Positions 33,421 to 45,858 of a DNA stretch of 64,000 nt are shown here, one piece after another. Origin of the DNA: Metaphire vulgaris (Eukaryota; Annelida; Clitellata; Crassiclitellata; Megascolecidae). The DNA lies in NCBI GenBank assembly GCA_018105865.1, contig CM030845.1:13453390-13517389 (forward strand), written 5' to 3'. A model generated the notes under the pieces. That model had not been told where the DNA came from. It ran no database searches and saw only the letters and a program-made list of their open reading frames with translations. Made by a program: the position numbers and the translations under genes. The first letter of the stretch is position 1. Every line of letters begins with the position of its first letter.

Positions 33421-33969
33421 CTACGCTATTTGCGACCGTCTTCTCGAGATAAATTAGATTATCGTCTAATGTTGTTGCCACTGTTTCGTGACGCTGCGGC
33501 GAATGAGGGCGCACTGTACAAATGACGTCACTGTGACGATATGACGCAACTGACGTCGACAAACATTAGCATCTTCTTGTTTTGCTCTTCCAGACGAGAG
33601 GTTCTCTTAAGAAGTCAGCTTTTACAGTTTCTCGAAAACTTTAAGCTTTTGGCTTCTTTATCTTCCGAGCCAAACATCGCTGACGACATTTGAAAAAAAA
33701 CGCATGCGACTAGATAAGTTTCTATGCATAATGACTATCTTTCATTCTCAAATATGACTACTTTTTGGATAATATTCTCTAAATATTTTTCGCTAATACA
33801 ACACAATATTTATTGCAAAAAGTTTAATGTTCATAAGAAGCATTTTAGCGATAGAACCTCTCTTTGTCGGTTTCTTTGCTGTTGGTTACGACTAGACATG
33901 TGCATAGACTTGATGCCTACGCCATGAACTATGTCTTATTTCTTCACCTTTCAGAAGGAATATTTTAAA

Positions 33970-33971
<2 letters not shown>
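33421..33971. other. No gene recognised
   Basis: CpG-containing at the start, AT-rich after 33,690. No supported feature. Confidence 0.3.

Positions 33972-34018
<47 letters not shown>
33972..34018. repeat. (CT)n microsatellite
   Basis: About 23 CT units. Confidence 0.96.
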
Positions 34019-34021
<3 letters not shown>

Positions 34022-34625
34022 CTTATTGTCGTTTGTCATTCGTGTTACGTATGGTGCAACAGATAGAGTGTTAACTGTAAAAGTAGACCTTTGTAACACG
34101 TCCTATTACCAATTCTTTTAGATCGCAATCAATCAGTGTTTTACCCTGCAGGCTCCAGGACAGGCCCTGGGGGGAATTGACTTGGCTGGAGGAGAAGAGA
34201 CACAATTCAATGCAAACATCTGTGTCATTGCTGTGATTTGGGGAATGTTTGTGTTTCTGTGGGTGGGGGGAGATCTCCCCCTAGCAGGCCTGGATAAAAC
34301 ACCGTAATCAATATTTAGGCAGAAACTATTAACCATCGGTTTGACGCATCGCCGTTCGCGAACTGCGTTGACGTTTGACTTAGAAGAGTCTCAGATGAAT
34401 AATTCTCAAGGGAGCCACAGAGACAAGAGACAGTGGGAATTCACCCACAGAGCAGAAGACCTCTCCGTGTCTTTCGTTAGGACAGATTGTTTGGCAACAT
34501 CTTCTGACAATGTTGGCGGGAAAACTTACTTGTGAGTCCCTGCTCTGAGTCTCGAAAATTTCTCGCCCTGCCAATTTTTTCACAAAAACTTATCGGGACA
34601 TTTATTTCAGACTCACCTTGCTTTT
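34019..34625. other. No gene recognised
   Basis: Both strands carry 60-70-codon frames without family motifs. Confidence 0.3.
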
Positions 34626-34633
34626 AATTTCTA

Positions 34634-34912
34634 CAGAGGCATAGCTAGGAACAGAGGTCATATGCCCCCGGGCGCCGAGGTGAGAGGCGCAAAAATTGGG
34701 TATTTGGGTAAATTAAATGCATAATAAAGAAGAAAAAACATGTGCGACGACCTCTTTTTTGCTCGTCAGCACTAGGCCTATATGAAGAGGGGCGCTGTAA
34801 AACCTGAGGGGCGCCGAGAACAATGTGGCGACTTTTATTACTCGTCGGCAGTCTTAAGGGGCGCAACGGTACAGTTTGCCCCCGGGCGCCGGATACCCTC
34901 GCTACGCCTCTG
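34634..34912. mobile_element. CAGAGGNGTAGC/GGGCGCC-type miniature element, perfect TSD
   Basis: Ends CAGAGGCATAGCTAGG and CCCTCGCTACGCCTCTG. Perfect 8-bp TSD AATTTCTA at 34,626-34,633 and 34,913-34,920. 279 bp. Contains GACCTCTTTTTTGCTCGTCAG at 34,749-34,769. This is the best-preserved copy of the family seen also at 26,032 and partly at 13,889. Confidence 0.95.
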
Positions 34913-35084
34913 AATTTCTACGAATTTTAGGTAATTGGATGCTGCGTCACCCCACCCTCAGCCTGCAAGTTCCTCCCCTCCACTTCGCAGTCTGATATTG
35001 AGGACTGCGAGGAACGACGTTAGAATGTGGTCAAGAGAATGACAGATTGAAATCTACAAGAATTGGAAATCAAATATCCTAAAC

Positions 35085-35300
35085 GCGATGCGGAAGGGGA
35101 TGGAAGATGGTAGAGTGGGTTAGGCGCTGGAGCTGTAGGTGACGGAGCGGGTTCAGGCCCCGTTAGTGCCCCTAGTGGCTTTTACAAAGGCAGTAATGCC
35201 TCCTAAGCCATTTTAAATCATGCTAAGTTTAAGTAAGATGCTCTGATCTTATGGGTCGCTGTTCCATGACGACTGTGCCTATCACATAAATGTCTCCAGT
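35085..35300 (+). repeat. tRNA-derived SINE
   Basis: The start reads TGGTAGAGTGGGTTAGGCGC (A-box region) and then GGGTTCAGGCCCCG (B box, GGTTCRANNCC) about 35 bp on. This is a tRNA-like Pol III promoter followed by an unrelated tail. The cloverleaf arms do not all pair, so it is a SINE and not a tRNA gene. Confidence 0.6.
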
Positions 35301-35499
35301 GGACCAAACGGTTAGACAAGACTTTCGACAAGACTTAATCGCCATTTTCAGTCAATTTAATTAATTATAGGAAGCAGTCTATTTCAACAGAAAACGAGAA
35401 TATATGCCTAGTAATATTTTCAGCCTCGAATCCCCCCAGTCCATGTATCATAGCTGACGAACCAATTCTCGAAAAGATCACTTCTGCCATTAAAAAAAA

Positions 35500-35715
35500 C
35501 TACAGATCCTCAGATTCGCTATTTTAATTATCTCGTAATATGACGTGCAAAACTATTCACTGTGGTCAATCATTCCTGTTCTAATCGAAAACAGCGTACA
35601 GGACATGTCTGTTCTTCTCAGTTGTAGGTCTACTGGCCACTGACTGCAGCTTCTTCGTCTGTAAAAGATATCAGCATAAAATATGTCTCAGATATTTGTC
35701 TTACAAAGTTAATTG
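35500..35715. repeat. Duplicated AT-rich block, copy 1
   Basis: AGATTCGCTATTTTAATTAT, CAATCATTCCTGTTCTAATC, GACTGCAGCTTCTTCG and AAGATATCAGCATAAAATAT occur here in the same order as at 36,305-36,530. Confidence 0.75.
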
Positions 35716-36304
35716 TTCAATACGTTTATTTAGTGAAGCTTCCCAGCCCATGCATAGAATCCATCCATAAAGTGCATCACGCTCCCCCAGCCCATGTTCT
35801 AAAAGGTGTGACAGTTTGTCCATGTTAGGGATAAGCCCAGTGTGACGTCCCACAGTCCATATAAATAAAGTCCATAATATACCCCAGTCCATGTTCAGAA
35901 TCCCCCAAATGTTCGTTTATATCCATGCTCATTGACATCTTTTTGCCTGAGATACATTAAATTTTATGTCTCAAATATGTTCGATAACATTGTCGAAAGT
36001 TGAATATCTGTTTTGCTGTTGAAAATTGAAGGAGAAACTCAAATATATTAAATAGAAAACCTGCGTGATGTTCGAATTTATGGACGACCATTTAAATCCC
36101 CCAGCCCCGAGATTTGTGACCCCTTGTGACAAGTTCAGAGTGGTTCAAAAATGGCCCAAAATAGCAGTCCATGTTCTTTATCCCCGGCCCAAACTCTTCT
36201 CTGTCAGTCCATAATTTATGGCAGTTCATGGAGGAGGGAGGGCGTCCATTATATCAAAGGAGTGATGAAAAATTGTCATCGCACTATCACTTCTGAGATT
36301 AAAT

Positions 36305-36530
36305 TTTTGGAGGAGATCTTAGATTCGCTATTTTAATTATCTCCTAATATGACGCAAAAACCCATTCACCGTCGCAGCAATCATTCCTGTTCTAATCAAA
36401 AACAGCAAATGCCATAAAATATTTCTTTTACCAGGTTACTAGGTAACTGACTGCAGCTTCTTCGACAAAAAAAGATATCAGCATAAAATATGACTCATTA
36501 TTTGTCCTTTTAAAGTTAATTCGCAATACC
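36305..36530. repeat. Duplicated AT-rich block, copy 2
   Basis: Shares ordered blocks with 35,500-35,715 at an offset of about 810 bp, with small insertions. A third, short fragment (TTCTTTTATCAGGTTACC) is near 37,425. Confidence 0.75.
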
Positions 36531-36589
36531 ATTGTTTACACAAACTCTATTTGCACATGGCAGACAGACGTCTCAAAAATAACGCTAAA

Positions 36590-36717
36590 GTAAAAGTAAA
36601 ATAATATAAATGTTAATATACAAATACATAATAATATACAAAGTAACAGTAAAATAATATACATGTTAACATACAAATGCACAGGTCCAATAATGTAAAA
36701 AGTAAAAGTAAAATAAT
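36590..36717. repeat. AT-rich tandem repeat, about 60-bp unit
   Basis: Units of the form AAAGTAAAATAATATANATG, then TTAAYATACAAATRCA, repeat two to three times. Related units recur near 37,610-37,650 and 38,190-38,245. Confidence 0.6.
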
Positions 36718-36765
<48 letters not shown>

Positions 36766-36789
36766 TCATCATCATCATCATCATCATCA
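36718..36789. repeat. (ATC)n microsatellite
   Basis: About 23 ATC units with one interruption. Confidence 0.96.
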
Positions 36790-36834
36790 AAGTTGAATAT
36801 CTGTTTTGCATTGAATATTGAACTAGAACACAAA

Positions 36835-36970
36835 TATCTATCCGTTTATCTTTTCCTTGTTAATCTCATTCCATCTGTTATTATCATTTGATATCTTTCT
36901 GATTGGTTCTTTGATGTTATCCATCCACTTTTCCTTCTGATTGGTTGGCTGGCTGGGCCTTCTCTGATTG
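36835..36970 (-). pseudogene. LINE C-terminal fragment, copy 1
   Basis: The minus strand reads KWMDNIKEPIRKISNDNNRW, similar to the WxDNIKxD region near the end of many LINE ORF2 proteins. Highly degraded. Confidence 0.4.
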
Positions 36971-36999
36971 TATGTGGAATATTCGTTGCTTTATATTAG

Positions 37000-37135
37000 A
37001 CCTGTGCGCCGACGGTCTGAGGGTCGGCGGCCTGCGTTCTAGTATTAAATTTATCACCTGCGGCGGCGGCGCGCCGAACCACGCTTTATCGGCGGCTGCG
37101 GCGTGGACTTTATTGGCGTCGGCGGCGGTTCAAAA
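37000..37135. repeat. CGG-rich mini-islands in AT-rich sequence
   Basis: GTCGGCGGCC, GGCGGCGGCGCGCC and GGCGTCGGCGGCGG clusters appear within otherwise AT-rich repeat sequence. Similar clusters recur at 37,998-38,105. Confidence 0.6.
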
Positions 37136-37914
37136 ATGGCCCAAAATTAATATGAGTACAATACGAACGACCCCATCAACTCTTATGATATCGTCGGTTT
37201 TGTTCAAGTTCGGGGTTTTTGTCACCTTTCGGAGGTTCATTTGAAAACAATGTAACAAACTATATACTACTATGCAAAATAAAATTATACAGTTTTAGAA
37301 ACATTTTATCAACAGAGCCCCGCTATCCGACCTGTATTCGGCGCTCTTCCAAGGTAAAATGTTGCGCCCCTAAATTCAAACCATGATTTTTATGCTTATC
37401 TGAGCAGCAAATGCCAGCAAATATTTCTTTTATCAGGTTACCAAACCGGTGATGAACTTTTCGTTACTTAAAAAGAATTTTACGCCTTTTAGCAGTGGAG
37501 TGGATAGTGGTTGGTATAAAAACTTAAAAAATAATGTCCAAAATGTGCCCCCACTAAGACAGACCCGGACGACTCAAAAATAACGCCACGGTTCTGTTTA
37601 TCAAATTAATATAAATGTTAATATCCAAATTGACATAAATAAAATAAAAATGTAACAGAAAAAAATATACCGCCGACATCAGACTAAGAAGATTAATTTT
37701 AAACTAAACTAAAAGTTTAAAGTAAAATAATGATGTTTCACTGCTCGTTTATCAACTCATTAATTTTAGCATCACTTTAGCATCTGTTTATCTTCGCGTA
37801 ATTTTCATCAAAACGCTTTCTTTGCCGTGGCCATTTTGCAGAATGTAAACAATTTCATTCGATAGACAACTCATTAAGTAACGTGTGCTTTGAATAGCTT
37901 TGAATTAGCACAAA

Positions 37915-38245
37915 ACTTTGACCATTTATCTTTTTCCGTTATCTAATTACAACAGTGTTGGCATTACTCTGGTTGGAGAAAATAATTTGATATCTTTCGA
38001 CGGCGTCACGCCGATGTTCTCTCGGCGGCGTTATCTATCCACTTTTTTACCGGCGGCGGCGGCGTCATCTTTTGGCTTCTTTGCGCGGCGTCGGCGGCGT
38101 GCTTTCTACTTTATATGGGAGTCTGTTGCTTTTCATTATATTTACGTGTCCATACCATCTAAGTCTTTTGTTCTGATTTTATCTAAAAGATAATATACAT
38201 GTCGATATACAAATACATAATAAATTAATAATATACAAAGACATG
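37915..38245 (-). pseudogene. LINE C-terminal fragment, copy 2, with CGG interruptions
   Basis: Aligns in order with 36,835-37,000 (TTTATCTTTTTCC, AATTTGATATCTTTC, TTATCTATCCACTTTTT, TATATGGGAGTCTGTTGC) but has CGG/GCC clusters where copy 1 has ordinary sequence. Minus-strand VKKWIDN matches KWMDN of copy 1. Confidence 0.4.
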
Positions 38246-39206
38246 TTCAACTAACATAAACATTCGATACAACATATCCATAACTTCAGACCTCAAACAC
38301 ACATTTACTACACAATCAGAGAAAAAGTATAATGGATTGCTGTCAGTAGCCTATGTCACCGCATCATGTGTTAGTTGCAAACCAACCGTACCAACCATAT
38401 CCCTTATACACTCAATTGTACCATACTGTCTTTACAACAGACGCTATATATGTTCTTAAAAACAGCCTGCTGCTGAATTAGTATTTTAAAATTTTTTTTT
38501 TTGGGGGGTGCCCATTCCCGACGCGAAAAAGCCTGACGAGTGACGACCAGAAAAGGTCAGCGCCGGGGACGGCGGGGAGAGGGGGCGAAGTAGACATATT
38601 GCGCCCTTAACTCCTGAAAAATCTGAGTAACAGAAAAGGTCATCGCCAGTTTAATGAGACAGAGAAAGCCAGTTGTCTCAATAATTTTCACGCCAAAATT
38701 GCTTGTGGAATCCCCAAGCATCTCCAGCTCCATGCTGACTCTACCATTACGCGACGTCTATGCCTTTTAGTGTTAAGTTTTCATCATAAGCCTAATCCTC
38801 TTTACATAGTTTCGTATGATCAGCAAATTGTGACAATTTCTATATTATAATATCATTAATATACAATAGGCCTCTACTAAAAAAACAATAGAGGCACTGA
38901 ACCCTCCAAAGTCCAAATAGTCGCTTTTCACCAATAAATTTCTTTAATTATTCGCGAGATGGCCTCACATTTATTCGTGTAACTACGCATGCTGTCTAGT
39001 AAAAGGCAACAACCTGGAGAGTGTCCAGGAATTAAATAGAGCCGGATCATGCCGGATCTTCGATCCTGAACGTCTGGCATCAGATCCGGAACGTACTTTT
39101 TATTCGTTGTGATATTTTATTGTTTGCTTTAGCACTTTGCATGCACGGGAAAGAAAATAAAACGCGAACTGTACTTAGAGTTCAACATGTCAGCGACTCA
39201 GCGGTC
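38246..39206. other. No gene; a possible miniature-element remnant at 38,490-38,650
   Basis: GGGGGGTGCCCATTCCCGAC and CAGAAAAGGTCATCGCC resemble interior parts of the local miniature elements. No termini were found. Confidence 0.3.
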
Positions 39207-39214
39207 GAGTAGGC

Positions 39215-39957
39215 CAAGGTCTCCCAAACATTTTGGAACCGCGGCCCACTTCAGCGGTTTTATAACGTGCCGCGACCCTAATCATAGCAGGTAATATTTT
39301 TAAAATGCATTAGGCCATCTGGCGAACGTTGGTTGTAAAAAATCTTCCGAGTTTTGAATAAATGGCAAAATAAAAACTCTTACGCAATTCGAACGAAAAA
39401 TTCGGCAAACACATTATGTAGAATTATTAATAGTTTTGCCTAAACAAATAAGACAAAATGAGAGAAATAAATATTGAAATTTCTTGAATATTATCTTCTT
39501 TAAACTTTTGCCAGGAACATACCTTTATTACGCGTCTTTCGAATCTTATGAGTATGGCAAAATCGCTTTAAACGATACGTCAAAAATGGGATACGAGATA
39601 GATTCACAATAATTGTTACTGTGTGTGAGAGCAAAATGGTCGGAATACGCTTTTCGTTCGTTATTTGCGATATAAGATGAATTCTTAAAAGTATAACAGG
39701 CCAGGGTCTCCTAAACTTTTAGAAACTGTGCGACTCACTTCAGCGGCCTTGTAATGATCATTTTAACATAAACTGTGTGTGTGTGTGGGGGGGGGATTGC
39801 AGACATATAAATTTCTTGAAACCTACATGTAAGCCTTCTTGCAACTGTCAAGGTTTGTGACATTGTGGTATTGGTTAGAAAATGACACTGTTGAATCTAA
39901 TTTCGCGCTACCCTGCGACCCACTTTGGGGTCTCGACCCACAGTTTGGGAAACACTG
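39215..39957. mobile_element. hAT-type element with perfect TSD and an internal partial copy
   Basis: The left end CAAGGTCTCCCAAAC and right end GTTTGGGAAACACTG are inverted. Perfect 8-bp TSD GAGTAGGC at 39,207-39,214 and 39,958-39,965. At 39,700 the left-end sequence recurs (CCAGGGTCTCCTAAACTTTT with ACTCACTTCAGCGGCC), so a related copy is nested or the end was duplicated. Confidence 0.9.
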
Positions 39958-40190
39958 GAGTAGGCTACTGGAACCACTTTTAACTTACTCCTTATCTATA
40001 TAGCTAAAGAACTTTAGGAAGAGTGATGTCTAAGACTTAACATCTAGGATTCATAGACCTATCCCTATCTGTAGCTAGATTTTTAGTGGCTTCGATAACT
40101 GTTATTAGGTGGAATTTTTCATTGGACCTTTCGCTGAATTTCAGCATGACGTCAGTCGAGTAGTCTCAAACATGGCTACCTGAGCGAATA

Positions 40191-40891
<701 letters not shown>

Positions 40892-40965
<74 letters not shown>
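40892..40965. repeat. (TA)n microsatellite
   Basis: Pure TA tract. Confidence 0.97.
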
Positions 40966-40967
<2 letters not shown>

Positions 40968-41044
40968 CTTGAGGTTGCAACCATTCTGATCAAAGCGAAA
41001 GTCTTGGAAATGATATCGCAATAACTGAAGCGCATATGAGAGGC

Positions 41045-41165
41045 CGGCGGTGGCGTAGAGTGGTGCATGGTGGGTTGCCAGTGCCCGGGGCAAAGAGGGA
41101 TTGATCCTCTAACTTGTGGCCATAATGTCTCGACGACCAAAAAACCTCTTCGTATATATCCTATT
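41045..41165 (+). repeat. Possible tRNA-derived SINE
   Basis: GGTGGCGTAGAGTGGTGCATGG has an A-box-like start. GGGATTGATCCTCT is a weak B box. The composition differs from the flanks. The tail is unclear. Confidence 0.3.
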
Positions 41166-41321
41166 CCCCGATTAATAGATTCCGAGAAAGTACTTACGAT
41201 TCTTCTTTGTTCTTATTCTTTGCGAATGGCATATACCATGGCTCTGTTATAGATAATTAATTATTACCTGGTTTTTCCTTTTTGACTTGAATTTTTGTTA
41301 AATCTTTTTTAATCTCACAAA

Positions 41322-41323
<2 letters not shown>

Positions 41324-41379
<56 letters not shown>
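41324..41379. repeat. (TA)n microsatellite
   Basis: Pure AT/TA tract. Confidence 0.96.
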
Positions 41380-41381
<2 letters not shown>

Positions 41382-41399
41382 TAATCAGCTATTTTAGAT

Positions 41400-41678
41400 C
41401 AGCGGTTCTCATGTCCCTTTGGTGCATGACCCACAGTTGTACTTTTAAAAATTTTCGCGGCCCACCTGTCGATTTAAGAAGTGGCATTGTATAGTTCAAG
41501 TGTGAAAAATTGTCACTTTTTGCTTGTCAGATTTTTCTGGACGTTAAACAGGCAAAATTACATTTTTGCTTTGTTTCTATATACATATTTTCCTCTTTCC
41601 TGCAGACTTCGTGGCGACCCACCTGATTCCCTCTTGCGACCCACCTTTGGGCCGTGGCCCACCGACTGAGAACCGCTG
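41400..41678. mobile_element. CAGCGGTTCTCA hAT-type miniature element
   Basis: Perfect terminal repeats CAGCGGTTCTCA and TGAGAACCGCTG. The TSD TTTTAGAT/ATTTAGAT matches 7 of 8. 279 bp. Contains CACTTTTTGCTTGTCAG at 41,514-41,530. The same terminal family lies at 45,859. Confidence 0.93.
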
Positions 41679-42075
41679 ATTTAGATATATCCGCTAATTA
41701 GATAAGTTTGTAATTACCCATCATTTAAATAAACATTAGTCATGTTGTCAATCATTAGAACGCGTATCAGGAATTCTTTCCCAGAGTCTACGAAGGGTGC
41801 ATGTTGTTTTGGAAACCGAGGCTCCAAACGTCATAATCAGCACTGACGCAATGTAACAGGACAACCGCCTGACATGCTGTTATCCGTGTAACAGTGGCTG
41901 TAATGTAATGTAATTAAACAGCATTTCATCGGAGACAGCTAAAACCTCGACACACACGCAAACGCACATACTTATTCATTCAAAGGCGTCTATATATGCA
42001 TTAACATTATTGTTTTCTAATCTAGTGGGTCACTCCCCTGTTACCGATTACCACCATTGTAGCCTAAGCCTTTAG

Positions 42076-42625
42076 ACGAGGGGCTCTCAAAATGGGGTCC
42101 GCGGTGTCCCATAGGGGACCGTCAGACTGGTCGTTCCCCCTCCGTCTCGAACGGCAAAGTTTGGCGAGAGGTCGTTCAAGTGCGGAAACCCTATTCTTTG
42201 GAATGCATTACCCGGCCATGTGACCAGAGAGTCCAATCTTGAATCGTTCGCAAGGAAACTTAAAACTCATTTCTTCGAGACATCGTATTAATGTAAAGCG
42301 CTCTAGCCTTTGACTTTTCGTTCATTATTTTGCGCTATATAAATCGACTTTCTAACCTAAACTAACCGTCAAGGGATTACTTCCTCAAGATATCTCACCA
42401 ACACAAAACACACTGGTGTGGTCCTAAGAGTGCTGATTCCATTTGAATTTAAATTTGTTGACTAAGATTTGCAATTTTCTGATTAAACAATTGATTGACA
42501 AAGCAAGTAGCCTATGCGTTAATTACAGTTAATTTAAAATTCAAATTTTACAAGATCCGCGAGTCATCCAAAAAAATTCAAAGGGACCGCCACGCAAGAA
42601 ATCCTAAAAAGTTTGAGAACCGCTG
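42076..42625. mobile_element. Old hAT-type element enclosing a LINE end
   Basis: The left end GAGGGGCTCTCAAAATG and right end GTTTGAGAACCGCTG are inverted with changes. GGGGTCCGC and GATCCGCGAGTC blocks are typical of this family. The TSD is no longer readable. The LINE piece at 42,130-42,365 lies inside. Confidence 0.6.
42130..42365 (+). pseudogene. CR1/L2-type LINE 3' end with ORF2 C-terminus
   Basis: One frame reads KFGERSFKCGNPILWNAL, then SNLESFARKLKTHFFETSY and a stop, the conserved end of CR1/L2 ORF2. It is followed by TTGCGCTATATAAATCGAC. The copy is 5'-truncated and inserted in a hAT-type element. Confidence 0.85.
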
Positions 42626-42733
42626 CAATATAGACGATGCATTATAAACTGAGGCTATTTGGGGAGTTTACTCCACAAAATATAGGTAAGAATTCTCGAG
42701 GGAATCACGATTTCTCTTTACGATACACTAAAC

Positions 42734-43130
42734 CAGGGATGGGCAAAGTGCGGCCCGCGGGCCGAATGCGGCCCTCGAAGCCATGTTGTGCGGCCCCCGA
42801 CATCGAAAAATATTGCATTAATGTGCGGCCCTCTAAAACATATGAAACATTTGACAACGCCTCACTGGAAAATTCAGCATTCAAATTGGATTTTCACTTT
42901 GGCATTTGATCGTTAACTAGAAATAATGCTCTTAATATTGACTATTTTTTCGAATAGACAGTCTTGGCTCATTAGTAATTTACTTATACTGAACAGTATA
43001 TAATACGTTATGTTAAAGTCGTTTTGTAGACTATACTTTAAATTTAATTCTAAATGCCAAAAAGTGCGGCCCTCGGCTTTCGTCACAGACACTTTTGCGG
43101 CCCTCGGATAAAAATTTGTGCCCATCACTG
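42734..43130. mobile_element. CAGGGATGGGCAAA hAT-type element, perfect TSD
   Basis: Ends CAGGGATGGGCAAA and TTTGTGCCCATCACTG. Perfect 8-bp TSD CACTAAAC at 42,726-42,733 and 43,131-43,138. 397 bp, with TGCGGCCC blocks inside. Termini resemble those of the 8,099 element (CAGTGATGGGCA). Confidence 0.95.
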
Positions 43131-43139
43131 CACTAAACC

Positions 43140-44040
43140 AAATAAAGTGCTTCAGTAATGTAAGCCTATACGTGCGCACTGTGCAGTCACTTTATGTGTG
43201 TCTGTCTGTAGGCCTATACCTCTGCCTCAGTCTTCTCTGTCACTCTGTCTGTCCGTCTGTTCATCTTTCTTTCTCTTTCCCTCTCCCTCTTTCTCTCTTT
43301 GGGATGCATTCGATGCTCCAAGCCATTTTCGCTCCTAGTTCTTGGATTTTGAGCACTACTATATGAGATTATGAGGACGGTGTTCTTCCTTTCGATTGTT
43401 TCTCAGAAGATGAGACAGGACCCAGATGAGCAAACAGTTCTGTGATCAGGCGAGATCTGTTTGCTTTAACCGCGATAAGCCCCATTGCTTAATTAGGCGG
43501 AGTGGATCGTCTGAGCCCTCTGATATACGCAGACCTCTGCATCATGGAAGTTCGAAAGAAGTCTTCTGATGTCTGGCAAATTCTCAGCTGACGTCTCAAA
43601 GGTGACGCTCTGTAAGTAATAAAAAGGGCGAAGGAAGAGGGTGGGGCTGGGTCGAGGCCAGATGCCCATCTTTTCATCTTCGTTACTCCCCACTGCGCTT
43701 CGTTCGGAGGCTAAATGTCGTGGGGTACTTCACCGAACTGAAAGGAAGAAGCAGTGGCTTCGAACAATAACAGACGACGACGACGACGACGACCACTGTT
43801 CGCTGTGACCGTGTTCAATCATTCTCCGTTATAGTATTAGTAGCCTTTGGCGAAAAAAATCTCACTCCATTTTTCTTTGTTGCTATTTCCGGAGTCCGTT
43901 AGATGGGCCAAGTGCATGGCATACGTGAGTATTATGTAGATAGCAATGTCCTTAGATAAGCGCATTAATCAAAAAATAAAATGATTTATATCTATAAACA
44001 GCGCTTCAGAATAATCCAGCACACACATACAGCAGCCGAT
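43140..44040. other. No gene recognised; (CGA)n tract at 43,772-43,793
   Basis: Pyrimidine-rich CTCTGTC sequence at 43,220-43,305 and a short CGA array. No supported exon. Confidence 0.35.
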
Positions 44041-44289
44041 GAACCGTTACTTGACCGCCGGGACGCCATTTGGCGGGGCAGGGGGGCATTTGCCCCCCTG
44101 ATTTTGAGGGGAAAAAATTTTTTCTTGTGTTATTTAGTATTTAGTTTTTACACTAAAGGAGCGCCTGATATGATGTATATGATGGTTCCAACCGTTATAA
44201 ACGGCTGACGATCGTCAACTTTTTCGCAAACTTGGGATCAGGTCAAAAGTGTTTTGCCCCTGAAAAACAGTGAAATGACTTCTGCTTGA
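44041..44289. mobile_element. Miniature-element remnant, GCCATTTGGCGGGG type
   Basis: GGCGGGGCAGGGGGGCATTT and TTGCCCCCCTGATTTTGAGG form a GC-rich inverted motif, as in the ends of related elements. No clean boundaries or TSD. Confidence 0.35.
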
Positions 44290-44544
44290 CCGGACTTACT
44301 TTTGTTTGCCTTTTGTTTGCCTGTGAAACCTACTTTTGGGTAAAAGTCTAGTAAAACTAACCGGGGATGGCCTTTTTTGCTTGTCAACCTATTTTCGGGC
44401 TAAAAATTTAGTAAAATTATGGATGAAGTTCTCTTTTCCAGCCTTTCTCGGCAAAGTTTTGTGATTTTCCCTTCTATTTTCATCCCCCACCAACTTTCTA
44501 TGGATTAATTCATCCTTCCATCAAGAAATCCTGGAACCGCCACT
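44290..44544. mobile_element. CAGTGGCGGTTCCAGG element, truncated copy
   Basis: The right end TCCTGGAACCGCCACTG and interior (CCACCAACTTTCTATG, GGACTTACTTTTGTTTGC) match the inverse of the complete element at 50,560-50,869. The opposite end is missing. Contains GGCCTTTTTTGCTTGTCAA at 44,369. Confidence 0.75.
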
Positions 44545-45622
44545 GCGGTTATATAGGCCCCTAGTAAGTTATAAACTCTTCTATATCATTCTTGCCTTTA
44601 TAAGCTCGAAACAGAAAATCTTTTCTCGAAAACCTAACTAAATCGTTGCCAACCAGAAAGGTTGCTCGATAATTATAAAATACCGGATATATCGACGGTC
44701 GTCGTCGGTTGATCAGGAACCGTTGATCAGAAATATTGCAAGATTTTCAGACTTAGAATGCTTAGGCCTAGAGGAAGATGATCTCCAACATGTAGAGTTT
44801 TTCAGTCTGGCGTTGCTGTATATTGTTTCTGAAATAGTCCACACGAATTATTATTATTATTATTATTATTATAGGAGTATCCAAAACTATCTCTATGGGT
44901 CACTGATCTATGCCCACCAGCTAGAAATCTGCTTCTGCCATTGGCGTCTATTAATAGACGACAATGGTTTCTATGGTTTCTGCTCTCCAGTGGGCGGAGC
45001 AACCGGACTTTGTTGGTAAACACTGGATACCCCTATTATTATTATTCAGCGTCTCTGTGTGTGTCATTGTTTCGCCAGCGAAGAATGGGAATCTGGCCGA
45101 CGACGGTTGAAATCCAGCACCATCTGACGGTGCAAATATATTTCGCAATTATGTGCAATTGGCGCAGTTCCATTGTACACAGACCACCCTGGTAAGCGGC
45201 ACAAACATTGGAACAGACAATAAATCCACACAAACAGACAACCATACAGCAGAGACACTCAGACAGACACTCAAGACCAACGACTGCACAGCGCTGTTCG
45301 TATCCATACACGTGTATAACCAATGCCATCCATGCAACTGAGTATGCACAAACACATAGGCCATACTGAATGTCCTCCCGTGAACGATACTTAGTATGTC
45401 TCGTCGCAGAGTACAAGGCCCACTTGTCTTCTTTAAATTTCCCTGAAGTACTGGGTAAAGATTCGTCGGTTCAAGTGTCCGGCAGCTGAAGGTGTTTGTA
45501 GAGCTCTGCAGTCATCGCTGTTGACCGGACGAACAGTTTGGAGCCAGCGTCCACCGAGGACGAAAAGAAACGCCGAAGACTGATAATTGTTTTAAATGGA
45601 GCGTCCTCAGTCAAACACTGTA

Positions 45623-45624
<2 letters not shown>
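44545..45624. other. No gene recognised; (TTA)n at 44,850-44,871
   Basis: Several overlapping 60-120-codon frames on both strands carry no family motifs and look like chance. Confidence 0.3.

Positions 45625-45683
<59 letters not shown>
45625..45683. repeat. (TG)n microsatellite
   Basis: About 29 TG units. Confidence 0.97.
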
Positions 45684-45687
<4 letters not shown>

Positions 45688-45754
45688 AACGGATAATTAT
45701 AACAATAATAAGGTCGCATAGTTCATTTGGAATGTTAGATGGTTAGAAGACTAT

Positions 45755-45850
45755 ATAGTAATATATATCTCGTGGACTTCTATAGCGCTTTTGAAAGCAG
45801 TTATCGTAGTAGTTTATTCATAGGCGCTTAGTCTACGGTACAGTTGAAAT
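45755..45850 (-). repeat. LINE 3' end remnant
   Basis: Reverse complement reads AAAAGCGCTATAGAAGTCC, the same terminus as at 5,415 and 55,075. Confidence 0.4.
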
Positions 45851-45858
45851 GGCTATAG

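Noticed and set aside
32890..33562. Long overlapping frames of over 200 codons on both strands
   Set aside because: CAGA and CCG repeats keep all frames open. The products are low-complexity with no domain.
35085..35160. A tRNA gene
   Set aside because: A and B boxes are present, but the arms do not form a full cloverleaf and the tail is SINE-like.
42637..42909. 90-codon plus-strand frame
   Set aside because: It runs through the hAT-type element at 42,734-43,130 and has no independent support.
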